Shown one piece after another: positions 8,826 through 17,194 of a stretch of 64,000 bases of DNA. The notes beneath the pieces were generated by a model. The model saw only the letters and a program-made list of their open reading frames with translations. It made no database searches and was not told the DNA's origin. Within the stretch, counting starts at the first letter, position 1; each line of letters starts with the position of its first letter. The DNA lies in the NCBI GenBank assembly GCA_964230215.1, contig CAXRGQ010000006.1, forward strand, positions 186,001 to 250,000. The letters run 5' to 3'. The position numbers were made by a program, and so were the translations under genes. This DNA is from JAUILH01 sp964230215. Its GTDB lineage: Bacteria; Bacteroidota; Bacteroidia; Flavobacteriales_D; JAUILH01.

Positions 8826-9677
8826 ATATAGGTCTTTTGCACTCTTGGTTCTATACAGTTTCATTGTCTCACTAAAGATTTTAGTGCCGGATAATTCGTC
8901 TAAGGAGTTAATGACGCTCAATAAATTATCATCTTCCATGCGCTTAGTTGACTGATACGTCTTTAATATATCAAGTAGCGATAGATTCTTCTCTTGAAGC
9001 AATTGCTCCACATAGGTGAAGTACGTCACTCCACCCCAATACAAGGCGCCATATTTTCTGTTATACATGTGATCTTTCAACACATCAATCATTCGCTCAT
9101 CCCTGTTGAATTCGCGCGCGTATTTTTCATATTTGGCCGTAAACTTATTGTTCACTTCACTTTTAGTCCAAGCATCCATAGCCAATAGCACTTGATGCTG
9201 CATATAGGTGGCAAAACCTTCACTAAACCACATGTTTGATCTGCCCACAAAAGGAAGTGCTAAATGGCTCAACTCGTGCGGTGCTGTCCAATCTTTCATG
9301 AATAATGAATCATCATAGGGCATTCCTATGTACAAATGCACACCTTGTTCAAACGAGCGGGTAGTATGTGCCCACGGAATTGGTTCTGAGCCACTGTAAG
9401 TATGCATATAGACATGAACAGGAAAAGGATACCGTCCAAAGGTCGACTCTATGCCCCTCTTTACCTTACTAAGATATGAGACAAGCAATTTTTGCTGATG
9501 AATTTCGAATTTATTTTCCCAGTGGAAGACATATTCGTTTAATGAATCCTTTATGTCTTCCTCTACTTTAGCACTTTTTTCAAGCTGATTAGATTGACTT
9601 ATGCCATCATTTGATGCTTCATTGGCTTGCTTATCGCATCCGATTAATAGCAATAAAAGAGGTAATATATAGCGCAC
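8790..9677 (-). CDS. Lipoprotein with HExxH metallopeptidase-like domain
   Basis: The 295-aa product has a lipoprotein signal (LLLLIGCDK) and, near the middle, the zinc-peptidase arrangement HELSHLALPFVG followed 20-odd residues on by WFSEGFATYMQ. This HExxH...E spacing is that of gluzincin/peptidase MA-like proteins. The enzyme would sit on the cell envelope; the substrate is unknown. The start is GTG, overlapping the TAG stop of the upstream thioredoxin gene (TAGTG) and preceded by an unusually strong Shine-Dalgarno, GGAGGAG, for a Bacteroidetes gene, implying translational coupling. The 3' end overlaps the convergent gene at 8825. Confidence 0.8.
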   Translation of the reverse strand: MRYILPLLLLLIGCDKQANEASNDGISQSNQLEKSAKVEEDIKDSLNEYVFHWENKFEIHQQKLLVSYLSKVKRGIESTFGRYPFPVHVYMHTYSGSEPIPWAHTTRSFEQGVHLYIGMPYDDSLFMKDWTAPHELSHLALPFVGRSNMWFSEGFATYMQHQVLLAMDAWTKSEVNNKFTAKYEKYAREFNRDERMIDVLKDHMYNRKYGALYWGGVTYFTYVEQLLQEKNLSLLDILKTYQSTKRMEDDNLLSVINSLDELSGTKIFSETMKLYRTKSAKDLYLMSTGIDPQAG

Positions 9678-10255
9678 TACTCCTCCTTATATGGTGATTC
9701 GTACGTTTTTTGAAAATCTTCCCAAGATGTAGTCTTATACACGCCGTTCAAATACTTTAGAATAGGATGTAGGTCTTGTGCCGTTTTATAACCAGGCATT
9801 GGTTGAAGCACATTCAGATTTTCATCTAGATAGACGATAGTCGGATAACTCATTTTTCCTTGCATAAACCCAGCTGCCAATTCGTGATAGCCTCTTCTGC
9901 CGTTAGGCACGAATTTGTAGGTCTTATCTCCCCATACAATTTCGCGTTTAGCCTCACCATCAAACTTTACCGCATAGTAATTAGCATTTACCTCCTCACC
10001 AATAATTTTATCTGAAAACGTGCCTGCGTCCATGCGTTTGCACCATCCACACCAATCGGTATAGACATCAATTATCCAAGGTCTAGGATCTGTTTTTTGT
10101 TTTTCAAGTGCTTCTTCTATTGTAAGCCATTGTATATCGCCCGTTTTCTTATGCTTGTGCGTAGTATCGCTTGTTGAAGTATAAGAAGGTGTTGCGTGAT
10201 AAGCAGCTACGCTAAACACACCAATGCTCAAAAAGATTAAAAAGAATTTATTCAT
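9677..10255 (-). CDS. Secreted thioredoxin family protein, CGWC active site
   Basis: The product begins MNKFFLIFLS with a hydrophobic export signal; this ATG (10255) is preferred over an ATG 30 bases upstream because the signal peptide begins there. The core VYTDWCGWCKRMDAGTF gives an intact CxxC and MSYPTIVYLDENLNV the cis-Pro region, as in DsbD-gamma-like or DUF255-type disulfide reductases. An insertion between them (KRGYHEL-like segment) is usual in Bacteroidetes homologs. Likely role: periplasmic thiol-disulfide exchange. Coupled to the downstream lipoprotein gene. Confidence 0.88.
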   Translation of the reverse strand: MNKFFLIFLSIGVFSVAAYHATPSYTSTSDTTHKHKKTGDIQWLTIEEALEKQKTDPRPWIIDVYTDWCGWCKRMDAGTFSDKIIGEEVNANYYAVKFDGEAKREIVWGDKTYKFVPNGRRGYHELAAGFMQGKMSYPTIVYLDENLNVLQPMPGYKTAQDLHPILKYLNGVYKTTSWEDFQKTYESPYKEE

Positions 10256-10302
10256 AGTAGTAAAGTTACGCAATGAATAGGCCAAAGCTGCCCGTCTTTA
10301 GA

Positions 10303-10662
10303 TTATTTAACATATTCTTGCCTTTCCACGATTGCAATAGTATCGTCCTCCAGAACTAAATAGCCATAATCGTAACAAAAATAGTAGACTTTGCCAGCTT
10401 TTGTGCGGTATATATTGGTGAAATAGTTGAAATTAAATCCTTCCAATAGCAAGTCGTCGCGCTTAACTTTTGAGGTGCCATCGGGGTTTAGACCTGCAAG
10501 AATACGTCTGTTTTTTCGTAAAGTGTTGTTTATATTCCTAACAAACTTTGTGGCGTCCGAATTGAGCTTATTGTTATAGGAATTGCGGCATGCGTCTGAG
10601 CAGAATTTTTTATCCACCCTGCCAAAAAGCTTATCACCACATTCTAAACACTCTTCTGCCAT
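10303..10662 (-). CDS. Small zinc-ribbon protein
   Basis: The 119-aa protein opens with a treble-clef/zinc-ribbon: CLECGDKLFGRVDKKFCSDACRNSYNN, four cysteines in CxxC...CxxxC spacing, followed by a basic helix (NTLRKNRRIL) and a C-terminal beta region. Similar small proteins are conserved in Bacteroidetes without a known function; the basic helix would be consistent with nucleic-acid contact, which is inference. It lies 48 bases upstream of the thioredoxin gene on the same strand. Confidence 0.8.
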   Translation of the reverse strand: MAEECLECGDKLFGRVDKKFCSDACRNSYNNKLNSDATKFVRNINNTLRKNRRILAGLNPDGTSKVKRDDLLLEGFNFNYFTNIYRTKAGKVYYFCYDYGYLVLEDDTIAIVERQEYVK

Positions 10663-10779
10663 AATTAACTGTTACATAATTCCCTTGTTACCAATATACA
10701 AAAACTAAATATTTCCATTATTTATAGTTTGCGAAATATTTTGAATTTAAATTTGATACACATCTAAGAAAACAGAAAT

Positions 10780-11838
10780 ATGAAACTTATTACCCTATCA
10801 ACACTATTACTATTCGTTGTAGCTACACAGGCCCAATATACACCTGAAGATCGTTTTACGGTTAAGCACACACTTGAAGACTTTGGTTTAAAAGGAAATG
10901 TGAAGTCATTTAAGGTGACTCATTATGCTATGAACTATGAAGGGAAGGAGGTTTTATCTGGTTTTCCGCCGAAAGCACACTACCACTTTAACGAGGATGG
11001 AAAACTGACAAATATGACAGAAATCAATTCGGAAAACGGGGTTAATGCTACTATGACGCTGAAGTATAATGAAGCAGGTCAGTTATTGCATGTAGAATAC
11101 GACAAGTCATACAGTGATTATGTAATCAACTTTAATTATGGGAATGATGGCGTACTAAACAGTATATCAAAGACTCAATATCGCACTTACTATGAAAAAC
11201 AGTTCATTTATAATGAGCTTGGAGATATTGAGCGTGTTAAATTCAAAGAAATGCCAATAAGTAAGCAAAATGGCAATGTTGTGGTTAATATCAACAGTAC
11301 CATAGAAGAGAAATGGACGGAAACTTGGGTTTATAAGTACGATAAAGAAGGAAAAGTCATATCAATTGAGAAAAAATACCCTGAGCGAGACAATGATGAC
11401 GACTTTAACGGTTATGGGGATAATCATGTGAGCTATTTCGAATATCACAAAAATGGGAACATAGCAAAAATGGAGAATAAGGTAGAGGATGAGCAGGAAT
11501 GGTACCCGAGGGTTAAGCAGACCTATAATAAAGATGGTAAGCAAGTTCATTATTACGAAGGAGACTCAATTACCTCACCTCAAATATTCAGCCATGACAA
11601 GTATTATTATGACAAGGACGGTGAAATGATTGCATCATACAATCATTACACGGGAGATGGTGAGTTTGAGTACTTCAACAAATTCGAGCACACTAGGGAC
11701 GAGCAAGGAAACTGGACTGAATGGAAGACCTTGACCAAGTCAACTGCGATTCACCGTAAGCTTGATGATAAGAAAGAGAAAATAGACTACAAGCTTAACA
11801 GTCGGGATGTGCGCGAAATTGAGTATTATGAGGAGTAG
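10780..11838 (+). CDS. Secreted YD/RHS-repeat-like protein
   Basis: The 352-aa protein has a signal peptide (VVATQAQ) and several irregular repeats of the type YNEAGQLLHVEYDKS, YNELGDIERVKFKE, YDKEGKVISIEKKY, YHKNGNIAKMENK, YNKDGKQVHYYEG and YDKDGEMIASYNHY. This is the YD/RHS beta-strand repeat pattern seen in cell-surface proteins. There are too few repeats for a full RHS shell and no toxin tip. No T9SS C-terminal domain is visible. It is a single gene with its own leader; the neighbours run on the other strand. Confidence 0.75.
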   Translation: MKLITLSTLLLFVVATQAQYTPEDRFTVKHTLEDFGLKGNVKSFKVTHYAMNYEGKEVLSGFPPKAHYHFNEDGKLTNMTEINSENGVNATMTLKYNEAGQLLHVEYDKSYSDYVINFNYGNDGVLNSISKTQYRTYYEKQFIYNELGDIERVKFKEMPISKQNGNVVVNINSTIEEKWTETWVYKYDKEGKVISIEKKYPERDNDDDFNGYGDNHVSYFEYHKNGNIAKMENKVEDEQEWYPRVKQTYNKDGKQVHYYEGDSITSPQIFSHDKYYYDKDGEMIASYNHYTGDGEFEYFNKFEHTRDEQGNWTEWKTLTKSTAIHRKLDDKKEKIDYKLNSRDVREIEYYEE

Positions 11839-11850
11839 GTGTAAGTGAAA

Positions 11851-12474
11851 CTATTCAGCACCCAGGTACATAGCATCTCCGCCATATAGTATGCCATACA
11901 CACTTCCTGTCGGTTTCTGAAATTGAGACTTGTATATAGAACCTTCGTATGAGCTAGAAACAATAGCGTCATCCTTAAAACTATATTTTATACGTAGACG
12001 AATATTCGTTTTAAAATCTCCTTTATCCCGCCAAACAGGGAAGAGTACAGTTTTTCCAGACTCCAATATTAATGGATCAAAATAACTATTACCACATCCG
12101 CTTGGCACCCAATACTCTATTGCCTTCCACTTCCCATTTTCATCCTGAGCTTCTTTTATCATCATTAAGCTTCCATCTTGTCTGATTGCTTTGAAAGTAG
12201 AATCTGTTGTATTAATCAGATATCCTGAAAAAAAACGTGGATCACCTTTATCTAGCAACTTGCGGTTTGATGGTTTGATGTCATTTTGCAGTTCTTCTTG
12301 ATTAAAGTGGAAGTAGACCTTATTATGAACATAGTTTATAATAGATGTGTCTATAATATCTGGCTCATTGCAGGGATAATATGCGCTCTCTGCCCCTATT
12401 GAAGCCGTATCATTTTGACAAAACGCTGGACCAATACATATAATGTAGGATGTTATTATTAAATAAATCTTCAT
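11851..12474 (-). CDS. Secreted hypothetical protein
   Basis: The product begins MKIYLIITSYIICIGPAFCQ, a clear signal peptide; that ATG at 12474 is chosen over one 48 bases upstream because the extra residues are polar. The mature part (about 185 aa) is beta-rich (HFNQEELQNDIKPSN, IRLRIKYSFKDDAIVSSSYEG) with no recognised domain. Tail-to-tail with the YD-repeat gene. Function unknown. Confidence 0.7.
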   Translation of the reverse strand: MKIYLIITSYIICIGPAFCQNDTASIGAESAYYPCNEPDIIDTSIINYVHNKVYFHFNQEELQNDIKPSNRKLLDKGDPRFFSGYLINTTDSTFKAIRQDGSLMMIKEAQDENGKWKAIEYWVPSGCGNSYFDPLILESGKTVLFPVWRDKGDFKTNIRLRIKYSFKDDAIVSSSYEGSIYKSQFQKPTGSVYGILYGGDAMYLGAE

Positions 12475-12574
12475 AGTTAGTTCGTTAATTTGGTTATTAG
12501 CTTTAATGAATAACCGTAACAATTGTTACATTAAATATACCGTGTTCGATACTGCGCTGTATTATTTTGCCAGC

Positions 12575-12880
12575 TTAATCAGCTTCTGGAATCTGCTTAA
12601 TCAAGTCCACATTCTGATTGTGTTTTGAACTATACGACATCACCAAGGTACCTTTTACCCCATCATTGGCCTCAATTCCAAACACAATGGAATCATCTTG
12701 GGGATTGGTCATTCCTTCAAATCTAAAAGTATGCACAATGCTTAATTCGCTAGGCAAGTATTTGTTATCTGCATTCCGTGCAACTATTCTTTTATCCTCT
12801 GCTCTGAATCCATCCGTGAAACCTTCTTTAGTAAGGGCGTTTATTGCTAATGAAAGGGATTCGTAACTCTTCGCTATCAT
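12575..12880 (-). CDS. Conserved small protein
   Basis: A 101-aa cytoplasmic protein without signal or membrane segment: an N-terminal helix (SYESLSLAINALTKEGFTDGF) and a beta-rich C-terminus (VHTFRFEGMTNPQDDSIVFGIE, GTLVMSYSSKHN). Small proteins of this pattern are widespread in Bacteroidetes, sometimes under the misleading name phosphoribosylpyrophosphate synthetase, although it has none of that enzyme's motifs. Function unknown. Confidence 0.75.
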   Translation of the reverse strand: MIAKSYESLSLAINALTKEGFTDGFRAEDKRIVARNADNKYLPSELSIVHTFRFEGMTNPQDDSIVFGIEANDGVKGTLVMSYSSKHNQNVDLIKQIPEAD

Positions 12881-13016
12881 TCAATTGTGTTTTATGTGTT
12901 CTTAGTTCAATCTATGCTGGTGTTGTTATTCCCATGCACATTTATAGTATACAAAATAAAACTGTGAATATCAAGCCGAATGATGAGCTCAAGATTAGGT
13001 GATATTCCTTTGTTAA

Positions 13017-14081
13017 CTAGATTAAGAACCTTTCAAATGTCTCTCCATTGAATTTATACACGCCATTTTTGTGTGTCCCCAACCAAAGCACTCCATTGTT
13101 ATCTTTATAGATATAGAAGAGTTCGATATTTTCATTGTTTACCTTAACCGGGTAATGCGTGATTTCTGATCCATCGTATTTCCAAACCCCATCTAAATAG
13201 GTCACAAACCACAAGTTACCATCATCATCTATTGTCGTTGAGAGGAATTCATCTAAACCGCTTTCTGGATTTCCGTCTAAAGCTCCTATACTCTGACGTC
13301 TTGTATAAAATTCATCGCTTTTTATTGTGGTGCTATCATAAATGCTATAGCGGTTTTCTGTGTTGAACCAAAAGTCACCATTTTTATCTTCCACTATGCC
13401 ACGCACGCCATTTGCACCTTCATCTCGAAACTCCGTTACATCCTCTTCTGTAATCCAATCCCATGACTCACCATTGTACCGACAAACACCAACTGGATTA
13501 GAACCAAACCACATATTTCCCATTCTGTCTTTATAAATGCTATAGATCTCAAACGAATTGGAAAGATTCGGTGGTTTTGGAATCTGTAATTCGTGCAAGG
13601 TGGTTCCGTCATAACGATAGACTTTCTCGTTTCCGTAGGCATGTTTAAACCAGACGTCTGTTGGATTTAGTTGCCAATCATTACTTGCTACTACAGGCAA
13701 TGTTGTTATACTTTCACCGTCAAACTTGGCTATTACAGACTTTGGATGACAGCTGGTAAAGTAAATATTGCCATCAGCATCTTCTTTTATCTCATCTATC
13801 CTATTGTTAGGCAGACCGTGCTCGGTTGTAAAATTAGTCAAGGTTTCGCCGTCATACATATATATGCCCGTATTCCAGCTACCGAACCAATAGTGGTTCT
13901 TTTTATCTTGATAAATGATCATTATACTGCTCCCGAATTTGGTTACCTTCTCTCCTACTTCAGCTACCTTCTCTCTTGTTTCACTTTTATCTGATTTTAC
14001 GGATTGTTCGGTAGCCTGTCCCTTGCAAGCCGTCATTAGAACTAGTGCTGACAGAAGTGTTGCTATGATGGGTTTTAGCAT
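13017..14081 (-). CDS. Lipoprotein with two-component-regulator propeller repeats
   Basis: The 354-aa product starts with a lipobox (LMTACKGQ) and then carries Reg_prop blades: MIIYQDKKNHYWFGSW, NGIYMYDGETLTNFT, GLPNNRIDEIKEDADGNIYF, MGNMWFGSN, DKNGDFWFNT, DDDGNLWFVT and NNGVLWLGTHKNGVYKFNGE. In hybrid two-component systems such propellers form periplasmic sensor domains, but here there is no kinase or membrane anchor beyond the lipid, so it is a stand-alone propeller. Its ligand or partner is unknown. Confidence 0.85.
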   Translation of the reverse strand: MLKPIIATLLSALVLMTACKGQATEQSVKSDKSETREKVAEVGEKVTKFGSSIMIIYQDKKNHYWFGSWNTGIYMYDGETLTNFTTEHGLPNNRIDEIKEDADGNIYFTSCHPKSVIAKFDGESITTLPVVASNDWQLNPTDVWFKHAYGNEKVYRYDGTTLHELQIPKPPNLSNSFEIYSIYKDRMGNMWFGSNPVGVCRYNGESWDWITEEDVTEFRDEGANGVRGIVEDKNGDFWFNTENRYSIYDSTTIKSDEFYTRRQSIGALDGNPESGLDEFLSTTIDDDGNLWFVTYLDGVWKYDGSEITHYPVKVNNENIELFYIYKDNNGVLWLGTHKNGVYKFNGETFERFLI

Positions 14082-14133
14082 GGGCTTGATTTCAGTTTAC
14101 AATGTATTGAACAATAACAGAAAAACTTAAAGC

Positions 14134-14613
14134 TTATTGTACTTCATTCTTTTCGCCTGAGGACCATGAATGAATAACCGGCGGCTTCTCAAACAAGTGC
14201 CCATAGTGTTCGGCTAAAATCCTGTAAAGCTCTGGATATTTTGCCTCTCCCATCTGCGACAGGTAGATAATATCGGTTTTGTTTTTCCCCTTAATTTCTA
14301 GCAATGCGTTTTTAGGCATCATACCCGAATTTTGAGCCAAAGTATTCCCCTTAATGGATTGGCCTATGCTTGCAATATCTTCTTTTTTGATTGTTTTCCC
14401 CGTTTTTTGAAGTACTCTTCGGGCATTTACCTCATAAGGTGTTATGGTGATTGTTCTAATAGAGAGAAACAGAATCACGCTTATTGCGAAAAAGATGAAA
14501 GCTAGCCACCACGGAAGGATGGATTGGTCTACTACAATTAAAGCAATTCCAATACCCAAGCATATAACTATGGGGGTGATGTTGTTAGACGATTTAGAGA
14601 TTACTTTTTCCAC
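14134..14613 (-). CDS. Small membrane protein, two transmembrane helices
   Basis: The 159-aa product has two adjacent hydrophobic helices (about residues 14-50: ITPIVICLGIGIALIVV, LAFIFFAISVILFL) followed by a soluble PH-like beta domain (ITITPYEVNARRVLQ, ALLEIKGKNKTDIIYLSQMGE). The layout resembles small PH-domain membrane proteins such as the YcxB or bPH groups, but the match is weak. Function unknown. Confidence 0.65.
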   Translation of the reverse strand: MEKVISKSSNNITPIVICLGIGIALIVVDQSILPWWLAFIFFAISVILFLSIRTITITPYEVNARRVLQKTGKTIKKEDIASIGQSIKGNTLAQNSGMMPKNALLEIKGKNKTDIIYLSQMGEAKYPELYRILAEHYGHLFEKPPVIHSWSSGEKNEVQ

Positions 14614-14658
14614 CCATTAATTGTTCTGACGTTTCTTCCTGCTACTAAAGATATACCT

Positions 14659-15465
14659 TTATTCTACTTTATTATTAAGGACCTCCATAGTTTGAATAAT
14701 TTCAATAACGGAATCCTCATTTAAATCCTCTTCTTTGTATTTTGATAATTCAGAGGGTGTTAGCAATCTATAATACTCCCGATATAAGTTTAGGTAACAG
14801 TAAACATCTTTATTTGATTCATTATGATTATAACTGCTACTAAACAAATCTTTAAGATAATCCAATAGTTCCTTATACTTGCCAGCATTGTATAATAACT
14901 CTGCTTTTCTTGAGCATAATGAGGATTCTGATTCACAACTACATGCGTTTACTCCTTGTTCAATAGATCTAAGAATTAATTTATCACAATAAAAGATGGC
15001 GCTATCATACTCTTTGTTAGACTCATGCATAGCGAGTAATCTATAATAGACTTGCTTAGTTAGCATGTCTCTCTCGTCTTTTTCAATCACTATTTTATAA
15101 TCATGTACGGCCTTGTCATGCTCGTTTATAGCGAAATAATAGTTTGCTCGTGTATAATAATAGTGGGCTATCGTAACTTCCTTAAAGCCTTCTAGCTCTA
15201 TCTCATTGTCAATTAAGAGGCCTATGTCATTGAGAAAATCATTGTGAAGGGTTTTCCTTTCTGATTTACTTAATTGTTCTGATCCACCCAACATTCTGCC
15301 AAGTAATTTTGCTCTTCTCCAATGCAGGACATAATTAGTAGAATCTGACTTATTTATTTTCTGATTTAATGCATCCAGGTTTTGCTTATTGAACATGTTA
15401 GGGTCTGGTTGAGCCAAAACAAAAGACACAGATAATAGTACCAGCAGTAGTGAAATCAACTTCAT
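14659..15465 (-). CDS. Secreted TPR-like helical protein
   Basis: The 268-aa product has a signal peptide (LSVSFVLAQ) and helical repeats spaced like TPRs: NYVLHWRRAKLLGRM, AHYYYTRANYYFAINEHDKAVHDYKIVIE, VYYRLLAMHESNKEYDSAIFYCDKLIL and LYNAGKYKELLDYLKDLF. Probably a periplasmic scaffold. It is the last ordinary gene before the repeat-separated cassette-like genes. Confidence 0.75.
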   Translation of the reverse strand: MKLISLLLVLLSVSFVLAQPDPNMFNKQNLDALNQKINKSDSTNYVLHWRRAKLLGRMLGGSEQLSKSERKTLHNDFLNDIGLLIDNEIELEGFKEVTIAHYYYTRANYYFAINEHDKAVHDYKIVIEKDERDMLTKQVYYRLLAMHESNKEYDSAIFYCDKLILRSIEQGVNACSCESESSLCSRKAELLYNAGKYKELLDYLKDLFSSSYNHNESNKDVYCYLNLYREYYRLLTPSELSKYKEEDLNEDSVIEIIQTMEVLNNKVE

Positions 15466-15500
15466 ATATTGTGATACAGATTAGGAGGGAAATCGTTCAA

Positions 15501-15612
15501 GGTAATGGGCTAAAATGTGGTTGCCCCAAGGCTTTATTTTGTATAAAAAAAATTAAATTTCTGCTACATACTGGCATAGAGACCTGAGGGTGTATGCAAT
15601 TATGGTGTTGTT
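15501..15612. repeat. attC-like element A (divergent copy)
   Basis: About 112 bases related to the elements at 15943 and 16643: the left arm reads GGGCTAAAATGTGGTTGCCCCAA against their GGGTAAAACGCGTGCCCCAA, and the right arm has AGACCTGAGGGTGTATGCAATT against AGACGCGAGGGGTATGCGATT. It ends in a GTTGGC core at 15610. The 14 bases from 15610 are inverse-complementary at 12 positions to the bases just before the next AAC core (15932-15945). Confidence 0.65.
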
Positions 15613-15626
15613 GGCAATAATTACCT

Positions 15627-15932
15627 TTATCTACGTCTTGTTTTATTTTGTCTGTTTTTCTCTCGAATTTTCTCTTTCCTCTCAGCATCAGCAGCTTCTT
15701 TTTTATATTCCTTATGCATCCAGCTTATGATAAATATGCAAATGATAAAAGGACATAATGTTATAAAGAAACCCCAAAATCGGTTCCGAGTGTGCTGAGC
15801 ACTTCCCCATTCATCGTATTGTTTCAAGTCTTTTCCCCATGGTGTAGAATAAAAACCTGAATAAATACAATATAGGTAGTTTATAATAAAGTTACCTGCC
15901 AATAAAAACAACCATATTGTCGAGGATTTCAT
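15627..15932 (-). CDS. Cassette-borne two-TM small protein
   Basis: A 101-aa product with two transmembrane helices (STIWLFLLAGNFIINYLYCIY and FWGFFITLCPFIICIFIISWM) and a strongly basic, coiled tail (KKEAADAERKEKIREKNRQNKTRRR). It fills a 336-base module between attC-like elements A and B. On its own strand the GTT core of element B lies about 10 bases before the ATG, typical placement for an integron cassette gene. No homology recognised. Confidence 0.65.
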   Translation of the reverse strand: MKSSTIWLFLLAGNFIINYLYCIYSGFYSTPWGKDLKQYDEWGSAQHTRNRFWGFFITLCPFIICIFIISWMHKEYKKEAADAERKEKIREKNRQNKTRRR

Positions 15933-15942
15933 AATTGTTGCT

Positions 15943-16061
15943 AACGGGGCAGGGTAAAACGCGTGTGCCCCAACGTTTAGTTTATCTAATATACGTATTA
16001 TTGTTTTGGGTACTCATTATTCGTTTGGAGACGTGTGGGCATATGCGATTTACCCGTTGTT
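15943..16061. repeat. attC-like element B
   Basis: A 119-base imperfect palindrome from AAC to GTT. The arms GGGTAAAACGC and GCGATTTACCC pair, as do GTGTGCCCC and GTGGGCATA; a central TTTATCTAATATACG segment is shared with the elements at 16643 and 24685. Element C has exactly the same length. The flanking bases on the right (GTTGTGGTGC) recur inverted at the left of element C. Confidence 0.75.
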
Positions 16062-16334
16062 GTGGTGCGTTTTTATTTTTTCTTCGATTAATTTCTTCGC
16101 TATTATTAGACAATGTTCACGACTTCCAATAACCCCAATCGTTTCGGTTTCAATTTTATAAAGTCTGTCCGCAATTTCTTTCTCTGTTTTATTGTGAATT
16201 AGTAAGGAGAAAATTTCTGGCACGTAACTTTGATACTCATCTCTGGGTGCAAAGTCATTCACTCCAATCGGGTCCCATTCGTTCCATAGGATTTCGTCAA
16301 CAGAATTATATAATTTTTTTTGCTCGCTCGTCAT
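16050..16334 (-). CDS. Cassette-borne small helical protein
   Basis: A 94-aa soluble product, mostly helical, with DEILWNEWDPIGVNDFAPRDEYQSYVP and LYKIETETIGVIGSREHCLIIAKKLIEEKIKT. The motif combination recurs in small immunity-like or orphan proteins, but I cannot assign a family. Its last codons (HHNNG-stop) are written by the attC-like element B itself, so the repeat supplies the C-terminus. The ATG overlaps the stop of the upstream gene (ATGA), so both are co-translated from a single 587-base module. Confidence 0.65.
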   Translation of the reverse strand: MTSEQKKLYNSVDEILWNEWDPIGVNDFAPRDEYQSYVPEIFSLLIHNKTEKEIADRLYKIETETIGVIGSREHCLIIAKKLIEEKIKTHHNNG

Positions 16335-16618
16335 TCTTTGTCTTCTTGCGATACAAATGGATATTCGGAAAAATAGACATCCATACCAATCATTCCCATT
16401 GTTTTCATTGATGCGGCGTTCAATACTCCACCGCCACCGTTTGCGTCTTTCCTTATGTCAAATCCAATGTCAGCTATATATTTACTTGGCTTTAATGTTT
16501 TCCCTTTATCCATCAGCCAAGTTTCAAGAGCATCAATTTGTGTAGGTAAATCCCATGCTTCATCACATAGCCATTCCAATTTTTCTCCTGAGTCTTCGAT
16601 ATAAATATTTATTGGCAT
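16331..16618 (-). CDS. Cassette-borne small protein, first of a pair
   Basis: A 95-aa soluble protein: a beta strand (INIYIEDSGEKLEWL), helices, then a Gly-rich segment (DANGGGGVLNAASMKTMGMIGMDVYF). Not recognised. The ATG lies about 27 bases downstream, on its own strand, of the GTT core of element C, and the gene is coupled by a 4-base overlap to the 94-aa gene. A two-gene cassette of this kind could be a toxin-antitoxin or effector-immunity pair; that is inference from size and coupling only. Confidence 0.65.
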   Translation of the reverse strand: MPINIYIEDSGEKLEWLCDEAWDLPTQIDALETWLMDKGKTLKPSKYIADIGFDIRKDANGGGGVLNAASMKTMGMIGMDVYFSEYPFVSQEDKE

Positions 16619-16642
16619 TTCTCGGTTCTTTTAATGCACCAC

Positions 16643-16761
16643 AACGGGGCAGGGTAAAACGCGTGCCCCAAAACGTTTTGTTTATCTAAAAATACAAAAT
16701 ATAATTTCAGCTACTAATTATACGTCTGAAGACGCGAGGGGTATGCGATTTACCCGTTGTT
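16643..16761. repeat. attC-like element C
   Basis: A 119-base imperfect palindrome, sharing with element B the left arm ACGGGGCAGGGTAAAACGCG and the right arm GCGATTTACCCGTTGTT. Left flank GCACCACAAC (16636-16645) is the exact inverse of GTTGTGGTGC at 16059-16068. Right flank GTTAGGCTTAG fits the integron core consensus GTTRRRY and is inverse-repeated at 17688-17698 (10 of 11). Confidence 0.78.
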
Positions 16762-16805
16762 AGGCTTAGTTACATAAAAATCATTAAATTCATTTCTTTT
16801 GAAAA

Positions 16806-17192
16806 ATTATCGGATTACTACAAAAAATAAAAGGTAAAACAAGCGTTTGGCAAGCCATAGTAATTGCGTTTTTTATTGGATGCGCAATTTGGGCTTATTG
16901 GCAAGAAAGGGAATTAAAGGAAAATCATGTATATTGTATAGGGACGGTGATAAAAAAGTGGAGAATGGTGAGTGGTAGACAAGTGCGGGTTAAATTTTAT
17001 TATCGTGGAAAGTGGCGAACCGCCTCCGAAAATCAGGGGAATCATAAATTAGAAATAGGGGATAGAGTTTATGTGAAAATTAACCCGGAAAATGAATACA
17101 CCCGAATAATGCATGAGTATATTGCTTGCGATAGCCTAGAAACGGGACAACAGCCAACAGAAGGTTGGAAAGAAATACCATGCTTAAAATAA
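16806..17192 (+). CDS. Cassette-borne membrane protein, start uncertain
   Basis: From 16803 the frame is open and encodes a helix (WQAIVIAFFIGCAIWAYWQE) followed by a beta domain (RQVRVKFYYRGKWRTAS, KLEIGDRVYVKINPENEY), resembling small DUF3592-like membrane proteins. No ATG or TTG precedes the helix; the first ordinary start is GTG 16947, which would discard the membrane segment. Either translation begins at a rare codon (ATT 16806 is used here as the limit) or the 5' end has been altered by an indel. It converges on the next gene with only 2 bases between the stops. Confidence 0.5.
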   Translation: MIGLLQKIKGKTSVWQAIVIAFFIGCAIWAYWQERELKENHVYCIGTVIKKWRMVSGRQVRVKFYYRGKWRTASENQGNHKLEIGDRVYVKINPENEYTRIMHEYIACDSLETGQQPTEGWKEIPCLK

Positions 17193-17194
17193 TA

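Noticed and set aside
10780..11838. RHS polymorphic toxin
   Set aside because: Too few repeats, no RHS core motif and no variable toxin tip or adjacent immunity gene.
12575..12880. Phosphoribosylpyrophosphate synthetase
   Set aside because: Only 101 aa and lacking the PRPP-binding motif; the name seen on similar proteins is a database error.
16947..17192. GTG 16947 as a satisfactory start of the cassette membrane protein
   Set aside because: It would remove a well-formed transmembrane helix encoded directly upstream in the same frame; kept only as an alternative.
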